Notes: generated by a model not told the origin, from the letters alone. Numbered from the stretch's first letter, positions 35,143 to 44,396 are shown. The stretch is DNA of 64,000 bases from Gemmatimonadota bacterium (GCA_021413975.1 JAIOPJ010000016.1:248001-312000), one strand, 5' to 3'. Made by a program: numbers and translations.

Positions 35143-35786
35143 GCCGCACCCATGAGCATGCGGGAGTCGTAGAAGTCCACCGCGCCGGACTCCACGTCGT
35201 ACATGCCGCCGACGATCGCGATCTCGGAGCTCGCGACCATCTGCGCGAGCAAAGGGCTGCGCTCCATCACCTGCCTCTTCACGAGCAGGACGTTCAACTC
35301 GGCCACGCGCTCCACGAACGCGGGGTTGTTCGAGTCGCGGTCGGTGAAGGTCTCGGTCTCGAGCGCGATCGCGGCGTCGATCTTCTGCAGGAGCGTGGTG
35401 AGGTTGCCGAGCTTCACGCCATCGCAGGCTCCCTTGATCGCGCCGCAGCGTGAATGGCCGAGGACCACGATCGCCTTGGCTCCGGCCACCTTGCAGGCGA
35501 ACTCCATGCTCCCGAGGATGTCGTCGTTGAGCACGTTGCCGGCGACCCGGCAGCTGAAGACGTCGCCCAGCCCCTGGTCGAAGATCAGTTCGGCAGAGGT
35601 GCGCGAGTCGATGCAGCTGAGGATGATGGCGAGCGGGTGTTGACCGTCGCTCGTCTCGTTGACCTGCTGCAGGAGGTTCCGGTTGGACTTGAGGTTGTTG
35701 ACGAAGCGCTCATTCCCCTTGCGCAGGACCTCGATCGCGGCGACCGGGGTGAGGGAGTCGCGCATGGCCTTGGTCAGGGTTCTCAC
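35139..35786 (-). CDS. Beta-class carbonic anhydrase
   Basis: A 215-residue beta-carbonic anhydrase. The zinc ligands are visible in SCIDSRTSAE (Cys, with Asp and Arg) and GHSRCGAI (His and Cys). It interconverts CO2 and bicarbonate. The GTG at 35786 opens VRTLTKAMRDSLTP, matching the usual N-terminus of this family, and overlaps the sulP stop by four bases (GTGA). An ATG at 35765 is the alternative. It is between the SulP transporter and the TetR gene, so it probably works on imported or exported bicarbonate. Confidence 0.93.
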   Translation of the reverse strand: MRTLTKAMRDSLTPVAAIEVLRKGNERFVNNLKSNRNLLQQVNETSDGQHPLAIILSCIDSRTSAELIFDQGLGDVFSCRVAGNVLNDDILGSMEFACKVAGAKAIVVLGHSRCGAIKGACDGVKLGNLTTLLQKIDAAIALETETFTDRDSNNPAFVERVAELNVLLVKRQVMERSPLLAQMVASSEIAIVGGMYDVESGAVDFYDSRMLMGAA

Positions 35787-37312
35787 GGTGTGCTCGGGTC
35801 GAGGATGGTGCCGTGGAACTCCACGGCGACGCCGCGCGCGGGCGCGGAGGAGCGGAATTCGCGGAGGATCTCCCGGACGTCGAAGTCGATGACCTTGGAC
35901 TGGGTCGCGTCGATCACCACGCGCGAGTGGGCGGGGACGAGGGCGAGCTGCTCGAGGATGCGGCCCTTGTTGAGGAATGACACCTCCTCCGCGAGCTTGA
36001 TGCGATAGTCGTCGGTGTCGGGCGCGTGCTGGGCGACGGTGAACGGGTTGCGCAGGTTGTGGTGCAGCACGATCGCCACGCCGACCGCCATGCCGATGCC
36101 GATCCCGCGCAGCAGGTCGGTCGCCAGGATGCCCGCCACCGTGGCGATGAACGGCGCGAACTGTTCCCACCCGTGCCGGTACATCTGCGCGAAGAGCGCC
36201 GGCTTGGCCAGCTTGTAGCCGACCACGAAGAGGATCGCCGCGAGCGTCGCCAGCGGGATCATGTTGAGCACCTGCGGGATCGCCGCCACGCACAGCAGGA
36301 TGAACACGCCGTGGAGGATCGCCGAGAGCTTGGTCCGTCCGCCGAAGGTGATGTTCGCCGAACTGCGCACGATGACCTGCGTGACCGGCAGGCCGCCGAT
36401 CAGCCCGGAGACGATGTTGCCGAGGCCCTGCGCCTTGAGTTCGCGATTGGTCGGCGTGATGCGCCTCTCCGGGTCGAGCCGGTCGGTCGCCTCGACGCAG
36501 AGGAGGGTCTCGATGCTCGCGATGATCGCGAGGACCGCCGCGATCACGTACACCTCGCGGTTCGCGAGGGCCGAGAAGTCCGGGGTGGAGAACTGGGCGA
36601 GGAAGCCGGCGATGCTCCCCGCGAGCGGGATCTCCACCAGCTGATGCTCACCCAGCGACCACGGCAGGGCACCGGCGGCCATCAGACGACTGAGCACGAT
36701 CCCCGTCGCCACCGCGGCCAGCGGCCCGGGTACGAGGCGGAAGAGCTTCGATCGCGGCGCGAGCCAGGCATCCCACGCCACGAGCAGGGCGAGCGAGACC
36801 GTCGTGACCAGGAGCGCGGCCGGCGTGACCCGCTGGAGCAGGTGCAGGAACGTGCTTCCGCCGCTCTCGATCAGCGCGTCGCCCGGGGCGGGGACCGAGC
36901 CGAGCGCCTGCGGGATCTGCTTGATGATGATCAGCAGGCCGATGCCGGTGAGCATCCCCTTGATCACCGAGGACGGGAAGTAGTAGGCGATCCCGCCGAG
37001 GCCGATGAATCCCATCGCGAGCTGGAGCACGCCCGCGAGGACCACCGTGAGGAGGAACGCCTCCCACGAGCCGCCGAGCGTGGCGATCGCCGAGAGGACG
37101 ATCACGGCGAGGCCGGCGGCCGGCCCGCTCACGCCGAGCGGGGAGCCGCTGGCCGACCCCACCACGATGCCGCCCACCATCCCGGCGATCAGGCCGGCGA
37201 AGAGTGGCGCGCCCGACGCCAGGGCGATCCCGAGGCAGAGCGGGACGGCAACGAAGAAGACGACGATGCTTGCGGGGAGGTCGTGCTTCAGTTGCTTAAG
37301 GAGGTCGCGCAT
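35783..37312 (-). CDS. SulP-family anion (bicarbonate/sulfate) transporter with STAS domain
   Basis: A 509-residue transporter. About 12 hydrophobic segments span 15-405, with the SulP patterns ASGAPLFAGLIAGMVGG, GVSGPAAGLAVIV and FGGRTKLSAI. The last 90 residues are a STAS-like domain (SRVVIDATQSKVIDFDVREI). With carbonic anhydrase in the next gene, bicarbonate is the likely substrate, but sulfate cannot be excluded. It is the first gene of an operon with carbonic anhydrase and tetR; promoter and operator are at 37331-37379. Confidence 0.9.
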   Translation of the reverse strand: MRDLLKQLKHDLPASIVVFFVAVPLCLGIALASGAPLFAGLIAGMVGGIVVGSASGSPLGVSGPAAGLAVIVLSAIATLGGSWEAFLLTVVLAGVLQLAMGFIGLGGIAYYFPSSVIKGMLTGIGLLIIIKQIPQALGSVPAPGDALIESGGSTFLHLLQRVTPAALLVTTVSLALLVAWDAWLAPRSKLFRLVPGPLAAVATGIVLSRLMAAGALPWSLGEHQLVEIPLAGSIAGFLAQFSTPDFSALANREVYVIAAVLAIIASIETLLCVEATDRLDPERRITPTNRELKAQGLGNIVSGLIGGLPVTQVIVRSSANITFGGRTKLSAILHGVFILLCVAAIPQVLNMIPLATLAAILFVVGYKLAKPALFAQMYRHGWEQFAPFIATVAGILATDLLRGIGIGMAVGVAIVLHHNLRNPFTVAQHAPDTDDYRIKLAEEVSFLNKGRILEQLALVPAHSRVVIDATQSKVIDFDVREILREFRSSAPARGVAVEFHGTILDPSTP

Positions 37313-37330
37313 CGGGTATCAGAAGGAAAG

Positions 37331-37379
37331 ATAGTAATACTATTGCAATGGATAGTAACACTAGTATCGTAGGCGTCAA
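37331..37379 (-). promoter_or_regulatory. sulP promoter with tandem palindromic operators
   Basis: An AT-rich patch in this GC-rich genome. ATAGTAATACTAT (37331-37343) is a perfect palindrome about a single base. The second site, GATAGTAACACTAGTATC (37351-37368), is imperfect. They share ATAGTAAyACTA exactly 21 bp apart, two helical turns. Read on the minus strand, TTGACG (37379-37374) and TACTAT (37357-37352) form a promoter with 16-bp spacing whose -10 box lies in the second site. A repressor bound there would block sulP; the TetR protein at 34468-35142 is the obvious candidate. Confidence 0.65.
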
Positions 37380-37477
37380 GGGCAGCCTTCGGACCCTGCC
37401 AGCGACAGCCGCGGCTTCTGTCCGCTACGATTCGTCGCAAGCGCCTCGGCTGCGCGACCGAGATTCCCTGAGAGAGC

Positions 37478-38461
37478 ATGCGCCCCTGGCTGAGCATCCT
37501 GATCCCGGTCTTCGACGTCGAGCCGTACCTGGCTCCGTGCTTGTCGTCCGTGCTGGCGCAACGACTCGACGGTGTGGAGATCATCGCGGTCGACGATCGC
37601 TCGACCGATGGTTCGCTCGCGCTGCTCGAAGCAGCGGCGGCCAGGAGCCCGCATCCGATCCGCGTGGTCCGGCATGAGGTGAACCGAGGGATCAGTGCAG
37701 TCCGGAACACGGCGCTCGAAGCGGCCACGGGCAGGTACATCTGGTTCCTCGACTCCGATGATGCGTTGACCGAGGGTGCCGTCGCACGACTGCGCGCGGT
37801 GGTGGATTCGCACTCGCCCGATCTCGTCCTGTGCGACTTCGAGAAATGGGTCACGGCCTCTCAGACGGCCGAGGGTGGCGGGGCCCTCGGACCGAGGATC
37901 GCGTCGTTCGATGGGCCGCCGAACATGCGGCTCACCGATGCCGAGTCGCTGTTCGCCGGTCTCTACGCGGAAGGACGGCTCCACGCGTGGTCGAAGATCG
38001 CCCGCCGTGAGATCTGGTCGACCGACCTGCGCTTCCCGGAGGGCCGCTACTTCGAGGACATGGCCACCACGCCTCGGCTGGCGCTGCGCGCGCGAAGCTA
38101 CGTGTACGTCCCCGAGGTCTGGGTGAGGTACCGGCAGCGCGCCGGCAGCATCCTGAGCGTGCCGAGTCTCCGGAAGATCGGCGACATGGCGGTGGGGGTC
38201 GCCGGCGTCCTCGACGCCTGGCTGGGGGCGCATCCCGACATGGATCCGCGGACCCGGTTCCTCTTCACCAGGTACTGCGTCAGGATCCTGGGCTTCACCA
38301 TGAAGGACCTGCGGACACTCGGGGAGGCCACCGAGGAGCGGGTCGCGCATTACCGACGCCTCTTCTACGCGAACACGTGCCTCACGCGCGCATCGCTCGT
38401 GGCGCAGTACCTGCGCTACGGCAACATCCTGCGGCTCGTCCGCCACTGGCGGTACCTCTAG
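37478..38461 (+). CDS. Family 2 glycosyltransferase
   Basis: A 327-residue GT-A enzyme. LSILIPVFDVEPYLAPCL opens the nucleotide-binding fold, EIIAVDDRSTDGSL follows, and IWFLDSDDAL carries the metal-binding DxD. The N-terminal 220 residues are the transferase domain; the C-terminal part ends in basic HWRYL. It is likely to add a sugar to a surface polymer, but donor and acceptor are unknown. GAGAG precedes the ATG. No other glycan gene is next to it on this strand. A long hairpin overlaps its last codons. Confidence 0.85.
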   Translation: MRPWLSILIPVFDVEPYLAPCLSSVLAQRLDGVEIIAVDDRSTDGSLALLEAAAARSPHPIRVVRHEVNRGISAVRNTALEAATGRYIWFLDSDDALTEGAVARLRAVVDSHSPDLVLCDFEKWVTASQTAEGGGALGPRIASFDGPPNMRLTDAESLFAGLYAEGRLHAWSKIARREIWSTDLRFPEGRYFEDMATTPRLALRARSYVYVPEVWVRYRQRAGSILSVPSLRKIGDMAVGVAGVLDAWLGAHPDMDPRTRFLFTRYCVRILGFTMKDLRTLGEATEERVAHYRRLFYANTCLTRASLVAQYLRYGNILRLVRHWRYL

Positions 38462-38485
38462 AGGTGCCTCTAGAGGTACCGCCAG
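38446..38485. terminator. Long bidirectional hairpin overlapping the GT2 stop
   Basis: A perfect 19-bp inverted repeat (38446-38464 with 38467-38485) with only a 2-nt loop. It includes the last codons and the TAG (38459-38461) of the GT2 gene. Each arm contains the 10-bp palindrome CCTCTAGAGG, so a cruciform or two smaller hairpins are also possible. It separates two convergent genes and lacks a T run. Confidence 0.65.
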
Positions 38486-38537
38486 CGGTCCGTCGGGCCC
38501 GCGTCTCCCGCGGCATCGGCGGTGCGGGTCGCCCCGT

Positions 38538-40022
38538 CTAGTCCACCGGCGCCCAATGGTGCACGGGCTCGTCGCTGTCGTAGCGCGCGGAGTACTCCGC
38601 GACGAGTCGTGCGAGGGCATCGCGGCGCGGGAGCTGCCTGCGCAGCGTCCGCAGCGCGCTCCGCTGCCACCGCGCCCCCGTCCGGCCGTTCTGCAACCGA
38701 CCGGAGATCACGCCGAGCAGTCGGCCCCGCTCCTCGGCTTCCACGCCGATCGACGCGAGCCCGCTGTCCGCGAGCGGAAGCAGTGCCTCGGCCAGCGCGC
38801 GCACCGGTCGCTCCCGGGGGGAGGTGCCGACGCCATCCGGCCAGAGCATCACGGCGTCCATGCCGTCGCGCGCGGCACGGTAGAAGCTCATCTCGGTCAT
38901 CAGGAAGGGACAGCCGAGCATGAAGCCGTCGATCGCGTCGCGGATGCCGAGCGTGAGGCCCACGAGCAGCGCCGCGTTCGCCATCATGTCGGTGATCGTC
39001 GGGCCGCTCGGCAACGTGCGGAACTCGATGCGGAGGTGGCCACCCTCGGACGGGTCGTAGATCGGGCGGTTCCAGCGCCAGATGGTGCCCTGGTGCAATC
39101 GCAGTTCGGCGAGCCGCGGGGCGCGCGCATCCGGGTGGTCGGGTGGCCCGTCGTCGCAGACGGGGAAGAGCGGCTGGTGCAGCCGCACGCCTTCGGCGAA
39201 GAGCTCCGGCGCCCCGCGCCGGACCCAGCCGTGGCCGAACGCGACCCGCGACGGGCGACGCCAGACGAGGTCGTCGGCCGGGCGGGCCTCCACGCTCTGC
39301 TTGAAGACCGCGATGCGGGTCTCGTCCCACAGCAGGTGGTCGAGGAAGACCGGGGAGTTGCCGGCGAGCGCCACGGCGATCGGCGTCGCGAGTTGCGCGG
39401 CGTTGTACGTATCGGCGAAGCGCTCGGCGCTCACGCGCAGGTGGATCTGGCACGACGTGTTGGCGCCTTCGAGCATGACCCCGTCGTACTGCATCGCCAG
39501 CGGTTCCTCGCCGTGGATCGCGACGCGCGCCGGTCCGCCGCGGAGACGGCCCACCTGCCGCTCGAGGGCACGGTAGCGCGCGACGTCGGTCATGGCGTCG
39601 CGCGTGACGTCCTCGGGCAGCACCGACGGGAGGATGCCGACCGGCAACAGGCGTGCTCCATGCAGGGCAGCGGCCGCCCGCGTGCCGGCGGTGAGCAACT
39701 CGCGCATCTCGTCGCCGAGCGCGGTGAACGGCCGCCCCGCGGCCGGCACCGGCGTGAGATTGAACTCGACGTTGAACCGCGCGATCTCGACCGTGGCGCG
39801 AGGGTCGTTCAGTTCCCGCAGGACGTCGGTGTTGCAGGGGCAGGGCCGCTGGTCCGCGCCGACGATCGGCACCTCGAGCTCGGCCCCGAGGGTCGCGGGG
39901 CCCTCGCCGAAGCCGGGCTCGTCGCAGATCCTGCTGAGGTGGGCCACCTGATCGACGAGGCGCCCGGCGAACCGGGCCTGATCGTCCTCGCTGAACGTGT
40001 CCTGCGTGATCGCGATCGCCAC
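38538..40022 (-). CDS. Glutamate-cysteine-ligase-like carboxylate-amine ligase
   Basis: A 494-residue GCS-family enzyme. TLGAELEVPIVG gives the ATP/metal glutamates, EIARFNVEFNLTP the substrate strand, GANTSCQIHLRVSAE the core, and HLRIEFRTLPSGPTITDMMA the late part. The fold condenses a gamma-carboxylate, typically of glutamate, with an amine. The usual product would be gamma-glutamylcysteine, but no glutathione synthetase is adjacent and context points to another amide. A GTG start follows GGAG by seven bases. It is the last of eleven genes that run from 52127. Confidence 0.82.
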   Translation of the reverse strand: MAIAITQDTFSEDDQARFAGRLVDQVAHLSRICDEPGFGEGPATLGAELEVPIVGADQRPCPCNTDVLRELNDPRATVEIARFNVEFNLTPVPAAGRPFTALGDEMRELLTAGTRAAAALHGARLLPVGILPSVLPEDVTRDAMTDVARYRALERQVGRLRGGPARVAIHGEEPLAMQYDGVMLEGANTSCQIHLRVSAERFADTYNAAQLATPIAVALAGNSPVFLDHLLWDETRIAVFKQSVEARPADDLVWRRPSRVAFGHGWVRRGAPELFAEGVRLHQPLFPVCDDGPPDHPDARAPRLAELRLHQGTIWRWNRPIYDPSEGGHLRIEFRTLPSGPTITDMMANAALLVGLTLGIRDAIDGFMLGCPFLMTEMSFYRAARDGMDAVMLWPDGVGTSPRERPVRALAEALLPLADSGLASIGVEAEERGRLLGVISGRLQNGRTGARWQRSALRTLRRQLPRRDALARLVAEYSARYDSDEPVHHWAPVD

Positions 40023-40038
40023 CGTCCCACTCCGTCGT

Positions 40039-40812
40039 CTAGGCGCGCGCGCGCCGCCAGGCAGATGACGCGTCCACGAACTCCTTGAACAGGTGGCGCG
40101 TGTGCGGATCCGTCAGTTCGAACACCTCGGGGTGCCATTGCACGCCAACGATGAACGCGTCGGCATCGTCGAGCTCGACGGCTTCCACGAGCCCATCGGG
40201 CGCGACCGCCGTGGCCACGAGGCCGCGGCCGATCGTCTTGAGACCCTGATGGTGCATGGAGTTCACGCCGATGCGTTCGACCTCGATCGCATGCCGCAGG
40301 CGCGAGCCCTTGGCGATCGTGACCTCGTGCGCGATGTGGTCGCGCTCGAAGCCGAAGGTGGGGAAGTAGTCGTGCTTCATCGCGGTGGTGCACTGGTGCT
40401 CGAGGTCCTGCCAGAGCGTGCCCCCCTGCGCGACGTTGAGCACCTGCGCGCCGCGGCAGAGTCCGAGGAACGGCTTCTTGTCCTCGATCGCCCAACGGGC
40501 CAGCATGAGTTCGGTGCGATCGCGCGCGGGGTCGAGATTGCCGAGCCGGGGATGGGGTTCCTCGCCGTACGTCGCCGGGTCCATGTCCACACCGCCGGGC
40601 ACGAGCACGCCGTCCACGCGCTCGTAGAGCTCGCGCAGCGTGTCCTCGTCGTCGTCGAGCAGGGGCACGAGCGCGGGCACCGCCCCCACGAGCGTGACCG
40701 CGTGGTAGTAGCGCTGGTTCATCACCACCGACTGCGGCAGACCGGCGGGGATGCCGTCGATCGACTGCAGGGTCTGCATGGTGACGGCGATGAGCGGGCG
40801 GTAGCGGGCCAT
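40039..40812 (-). CDS. Peptidase C26 / PuuD-like gamma-glutamyl hydrolase
   Basis: A 257-residue class I glutamine-amidotransferase-like hydrolase. The nucleophile is the Cys in FLGLCRGAQVLN and the His-Glu of VGVQWHPEVFEL completes the triad. PuuD-type enzymes split gamma-glutamyl amides, for example gamma-glutamyl-GABA. It starts at an ATG 116 bases after the YbdK gene and ends 16 bases before the GCS-like gene, so a ligase and a hydrolase of gamma-glutamyl bonds sit side by side. Confidence 0.88.
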   Translation of the reverse strand: MARYRPLIAVTMQTLQSIDGIPAGLPQSVVMNQRYYHAVTLVGAVPALVPLLDDDEDTLRELYERVDGVLVPGGVDMDPATYGEEPHPRLGNLDPARDRTELMLARWAIEDKKPFLGLCRGAQVLNVAQGGTLWQDLEHQCTTAMKHDYFPTFGFERDHIAHEVTIAKGSRLRHAIEVERIGVNSMHHQGLKTIGRGLVATAVAPDGLVEAVELDDADAFIVGVQWHPEVFELTDPHTRHLFKEFVDASSAWRRARA

Positions 40813-40864
40813 GCGGCGTGTGTGGGCTGAGGTCGGCCGGGCTCGTGCGGAGCGCCGGAGCAGT

Positions 40865-40875
40865 GATACAGTATC
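40865..40875. promoter_or_regulatory. Short palindrome in the longest gap of the ligase operon
   Basis: GATAC-A-GTATC lies in the 116-base gap between the YbdK and C26 genes, the largest gap in this operon. On the minus strand it gives TACTGT, a possible -10 box for an internal promoter about 50 bases before the C26 start. Confidence 0.3.
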
Positions 40876-40928
40876 GGTCCGGCCTGCCGGTCGCGCAGGT
40901 CGGGGAACCGCTGATGCGGGGTGGGGGA

Positions 40929-42041
40929 CTACAGAACCCCTTCCTCGGTCTCGCGGATGAGGTGGTCGACGACCGCCTTCATGTCACCGCCGGACTCGTC
41001 GAAGACCTTCAGTTGGCGATCGGCGCTCGATCCCTCGTCGAGGATGCGGAAGGCGTACTCGACCTCCTTGCGCGTGCCGAGCTCGTCGAGCACGTCGCCG
41101 AGGAACCACTCGATGAACTCGCGGATGAGCTCCCGCGCCGGCTGTTCGGTGCGCTTGCCGAAGTCGATCAACTTGCCGTCGAGCCCGTAGCGCACCGCGC
41201 GCCACTTGTTCTCGTCGATCAGGTCCGACGGATACACGCGGAAGGTGATGTTGTCGCGGCGCATCTTCCAGAGCTTGTGGACGAGCGCCTGGAGGATCGC
41301 CGCGATGCAGACGGCCTCGTCGACGCGCGTGCAGACGTCGCAGATGCGGAACTCGAGGGTCGGGTACAGGTGGTGCGGGCGGACGTCCCACCAGATCTTG
41401 GAGCCGTCGGGGATGCAGCCCGTCTCGACGAGCGTGTCGGAGTAGTTCTTGAAGTCCGCCCAGCTGGCGAGCGGGCGGGGCACGCCACTGCGCGGGAAGG
41501 CGCGGAAGATCACCGATCGGTACGACTTGAGCCCGGTGCGGCGCCCGATCCAGAACGGCGACGAGGTCGAGAGGCAGAGGATGTGCGGCAGGAAGTACCG
41601 CGCGACGTTGCACACGTCGATCATCAGCTCGCGGTCCTCGATCCCGATGTGCACGTGGGTCCCGAAGATCAGGAGCTGCTCGGCGAGCTGCGCCATGGCC
41701 TCCTTCGTGCCCACGTAGCGGTCGAGCGCCGTGATCGGCTGGTCCTTCCAGTGCGAGAACGGATGCGTGCCGGCGGCCGCGATCTTGAGGTCGCGCTTGG
41801 CCGCGAGCTCCATGAGGCCACCGCGCAGCATGACGAGCTGCGCCCGCACCTCGGCCGGCGTCTGGCAGACGGTCGTGCCCACCTCGACGATCGACTGGTG
41901 CAGCTCGGGCTTCACCTGGCGCAGGACCATGTGGTCCGACTCGAGGATCTCCGAGATGTACGCCTTCAGTTCACGCGTCCTGGGGTCGATGATCTGGTAC
42001 TCCTCTTCGACACCGATCGTCAGCGTTGGGCGTTTCAGCAT
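40929..42041 (-). CDS. YbdK-type carboxylate-amine ligase
   Basis: A 370-residue member of the GCS2/YbdK family. [15 protein letters not shown] provides the glutamates for ATP and metal, followed by [25 protein letters not shown] and [16 protein letters not shown]. Family members show weak glutamate-cysteine ligase activity in vitro, and their true substrates are unknown. The ATG at 42041 opens directly at the first strand. Bases 42042-42066 separate it from the circularly permuted ATP-grasp gene. Confidence 0.9.
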   Translation of the reverse strand: MLKRPTLTIGVEEEYQIIDPRTRELKAYISEILESDHMVLRQVKPELHQSIVEVGTTVCQTPAEVRAQLVMLRGGLMELAAKRDLKIAAAGTHPFSHWKDQPITALDRYVGTKEAMAQLAEQLLIFGTHVHIGIEDRELMIDVCNVARYFLPHILCLSTSSPFWIGRRTGLKSYRSVIFRAFPRSGVPRPLASWADFKNYSDTLVETGCIPDGSKIWWDVRPHHLYPTLEFRICDVCTRVDEAVCIAAILQALVHKLWKMRRDNITFRVYPSDLIDENKWRAVRYGLDGKLIDFGKRTEQPARELIREFIEWFLGDVLDELGTRKEVEYAFRILDEGSSADRQLKVFDESGGDMKAVVDHLIRETEEGVL

Positions 42042-42066
42042 GGCGGCACGCGAGTAGGGGTGGGAC

Positions 42067-43449
42067 TCAGGGACGGCGATCGACGAGGAAGGTCGGCGTC
42101 TGGCTGCCGCCGCCCGCGGTGACGTTGAGCAACTCGGCCGTGGAGAGCCGCGAGAGCGCACCCTCCACCCAGCGGCCGTCGATCACGTACGGAGCGGTGT
42201 CCACCTGGCGCTCGATGAGCGCGAGCGCGCCGCCCTCGATCGACGGATACACCTCACGGGGGATCGAGACGCGCTGCTGGACGATGGTCGGCGTGCTCAC
42301 CGCGGTCGCGAGTGCGGCGTTCCAGGTCGTCGCGTCGACCGTCCAGCCGAGGACGATCCCGTGGCCGCCGTACGCATCGCTCGGCTTGATCACGAGCCGG
42401 TCGCGGTTCCCGGCGCACCAGGGCAGCAGGTCCACCTCGGGTCCATCGGGCCCGCGCGTCCTGCGGGCCTCGACGACGCGCGTCCACGGGATGTGCGCGC
42501 GGATCGCCGCGTGCATCGCCGTGTCGAACCACGAGGCGTTGCGTTCATCGCTCAGCACGGCCAGCGAGGTCTTCTTGTGCAGGAGCTTGCCGCGGGGTCC
42601 GTTCACCATGAGCACGGCACCGGCGCGCATCGCCTGCAGGACCGGCGTGTCGATGCCGGCGCGCGTGACGAGCTCCTCGAACAGCACGCGCTTGTAGACG
42701 ACGTCCACCGGCGCACCGTGCAGGCGCAGCACGCCGCCGGCGAACTCGCATTCGCGCGGATCGCCGATCTCGCAGGGGATGCCGCGGGCGCGGAACTGCG
42801 CCTGGGCGAGCCGGAACTCGCTCTGCGTCGGCACCTCCGGCCAGTCGAGGATCGCCACGCGTGGCACCGAGCGCACCCCGCGGAAGCGCTCCCAGGCGTC
42901 GAGCAGCGGACGGATGGTGCCGGCGCCGGCGGGCAGGGGGCGCAGCCACCAGTCGCGCGCCATCACACGCGTGATCGGCAACTGCTCGAATGCCGCGGCG
43001 ATCGCATCGTTGTAGAAGGGCCCCGCGGGGGTCTCGCCGTTGTACTCGGTGACCGAGAACCCCTGACCATCCGGCGACGCGAAGGTGTCGAGCCGGCCGA
43101 GCGGTTCGTAGGGCGCGTCCGCGTGCTGTGCGGCCGAAGCGACGAAGAGCGACTCCTCCCACTCCTCGAGCAGGAACTGTGCGCGCGCGGCCGGATCGGC
43201 CACGGCGCGGGCCTTGGCGGCCCGGAACGCGGAGAGCAACGCCGACGCCTGCGTGCGATATCGGTCCCATTCGTCGGGGGCGAAGAGGCGTGGGCGCAGC
43301 ACGGTGCAGAGGGGCCGCCCGCCGAACACGACGTCCTGCCGCTTGAGGTCGTCCGCCAACTGCGCCCACGACGCCTGAGCGAGTCCCGCGTCGGCCGTGA
43401 GGCGCTCGTGCCACGCCGCAGCCGCCTGCGCGGCGACGGTGGTGCTCAC
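42067..43449 (-). CDS. Circularly permuted ATP-grasp ligase
   Basis: A 460-residue protein of the circularly permuted ATP-grasp class. [14 protein letters not shown] (135-148) is followed by [11 protein letters not shown] (250-260), [20 protein letters not shown] (283-302) and [17 protein letters not shown] (353-369), the order seen when the ATP-grasp halves are swapped. No C-terminal alpha-E domain is present. It should join a carboxylate to an amine using ATP, with unknown partners. A GTG start overlaps the preceding RimK-like stop (GTGA), so the two ligases are translated together. Confidence 0.78.
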   Translation of the reverse strand: MSTTVAAQAAAAWHERLTADAGLAQASWAQLADDLKRQDVVFGGRPLCTVLRPRLFAPDEWDRYRTQASALLSAFRAAKARAVADPAARAQFLLEEWEESLFVASAAQHADAPYEPLGRLDTFASPDGQGFSVTEYNGETPAGPFYNDAIAAAFEQLPITRVMARDWWLRPLPAGAGTIRPLLDAWERFRGVRSVPRVAILDWPEVPTQSEFRLAQAQFRARGIPCEIGDPRECEFAGGVLRLHGAPVDVVYKRVLFEELVTRAGIDTPVLQAMRAGAVLMVNGPRGKLLHKKTSLAVLSDERNASWFDTAMHAAIRAHIPWTRVVEARRTRGPDGPEVDLLPWCAGNRDRLVIKPSDAYGGHGIVLGWTVDATTWNAALATAVSTPTIVQQRVSIPREVYPSIEGGALALIERQVDTAPYVIDGRWVEGALSRLSTAELLNVTAGGGSQTPTFLVDRRP

Positions 43450-44396
43450 GCGCGACTCGCCTTGAACATCGCCGCCCAGCCGAGCGCCTCGGCCTGCTTG
43501 CGCGGGTCGTTCGCGAGCGCGATCGACAGGTCGGCCATGTGGCTCACCACCCACTGGAAGTACCCGGGGGTGAGCGAGTTGATGTCGAAGTCGGGCGCGG
43601 GATTCATGAAGTCGATCGCATAGGGCACGCCATCCTTGACCGCGAACTCGATCGAGTTCATGTCGTAGCCGAGCGCCTTCACGATGGTGCGGCAGTCCTT
43701 CGTGACGCGTTCCCGGAGCTTGGGCCCCATGTACTCGTTGTCGACGATGTAGGCCCGCGCGCGCGGGTCGTAGCGGATCGGGAGGACCTCGTCCTGGCCG
43801 AGGCAGATGCACCGCACGAAGTGATCGAAGTCGATGAACTCCTGCAGGATCATCGTGAGGAGGCCGCTCTCGTTGTAATGCTCGATGAGCTCCGCCTTGC
43901 TGCGGCAGATGTAGACCTCCTTCCAGCCACCGCCATGCGCGTCCTTGAGCACGCAGGGGAGGCCGACGTACTCGAGGATGCCGTCCCAGTCGAGCGGGTA
44001 TTGCAGGTTGCGCAACGATTCGCTCGGCACGATGCCGGGGACGTAGTCCTTGTTGGGCAGGAGCACCGTGCGCGGCGAGACCACGCCGAGCTTGGTGATG
44101 AGCGACGCGCCGAAGAACTTGTCGTCGGCGGTCCACATGAACGGATTGTTGATGACGGTGCGCCCCTGGAGCACCGCGTGCTTCAGGTACGACCGGTAGG
44201 TCGGCACCTCATGCGAGATGCGGTCGATGAGGACGTCGTACGGGACGGGGCCGTCGTGGTGCGTGCCACCGATGGTGGCGAACTCGGCCGTGACGCCCGC
44301 GTCGCGGCCGTTCACCTCGTCGATGAATGCCGGCGGGAAGGACCATTCGCGGCCCACCACGAGGCCGATCCGCTTCTGCTGCGTGCGCTTCGTCAT
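43446..44396 (-). CDS. RimK-like ATP-grasp ligase
   Basis: A 316-residue ATP-grasp protein. After an N-terminal pre-ATP-grasp domain (IGLVVGREWSFPPAFIDEVN), GLPCVLKDAHGGGWKEVYI gives the glycine-rich loop, MILQEFIDFDHFVRCI the adenine-side strand, and YAIDFMNPAPDFDINSL the metal-binding site. It would activate a carboxylate as an acyl phosphate and pass it to an amine. It begins 20 bases after the esterase gene and is coupled by GTGA to the permuted ATP-grasp gene. Confidence 0.85.
   Translation of the reverse strand: MTKRTQQKRIGLVVGREWSFPPAFIDEVNGRDAGVTAEFATIGGTHHDGPVPYDVLIDRISHEVPTYRSYLKHAVLQGRTVINNPFMWTADDKFFGASLITKLGVVSPRTVLLPNKDYVPGIVPSESLRNLQYPLDWDGILEYVGLPCVLKDAHGGGWKEVYICRSKAELIEHYNESGLLTMILQEFIDFDHFVRCICLGQDEVLPIRYDPRARAYIVDNEYMGPKLRERVTKDCRTIVKALGYDMNSIEFAVKDGVPYAIDFMNPAPDFDINSLTPGYFQWVVSHMADLSIALANDPRKQAEALGWAAMFKASRA

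Noticed and set aside
38538-40022. True glutathione biosynthesis (gshA)
   Set aside because: The fold is GCS-like, but no gshB is adjacent and the gene ends an operon of other ligases, so a glutathione call is not supported.
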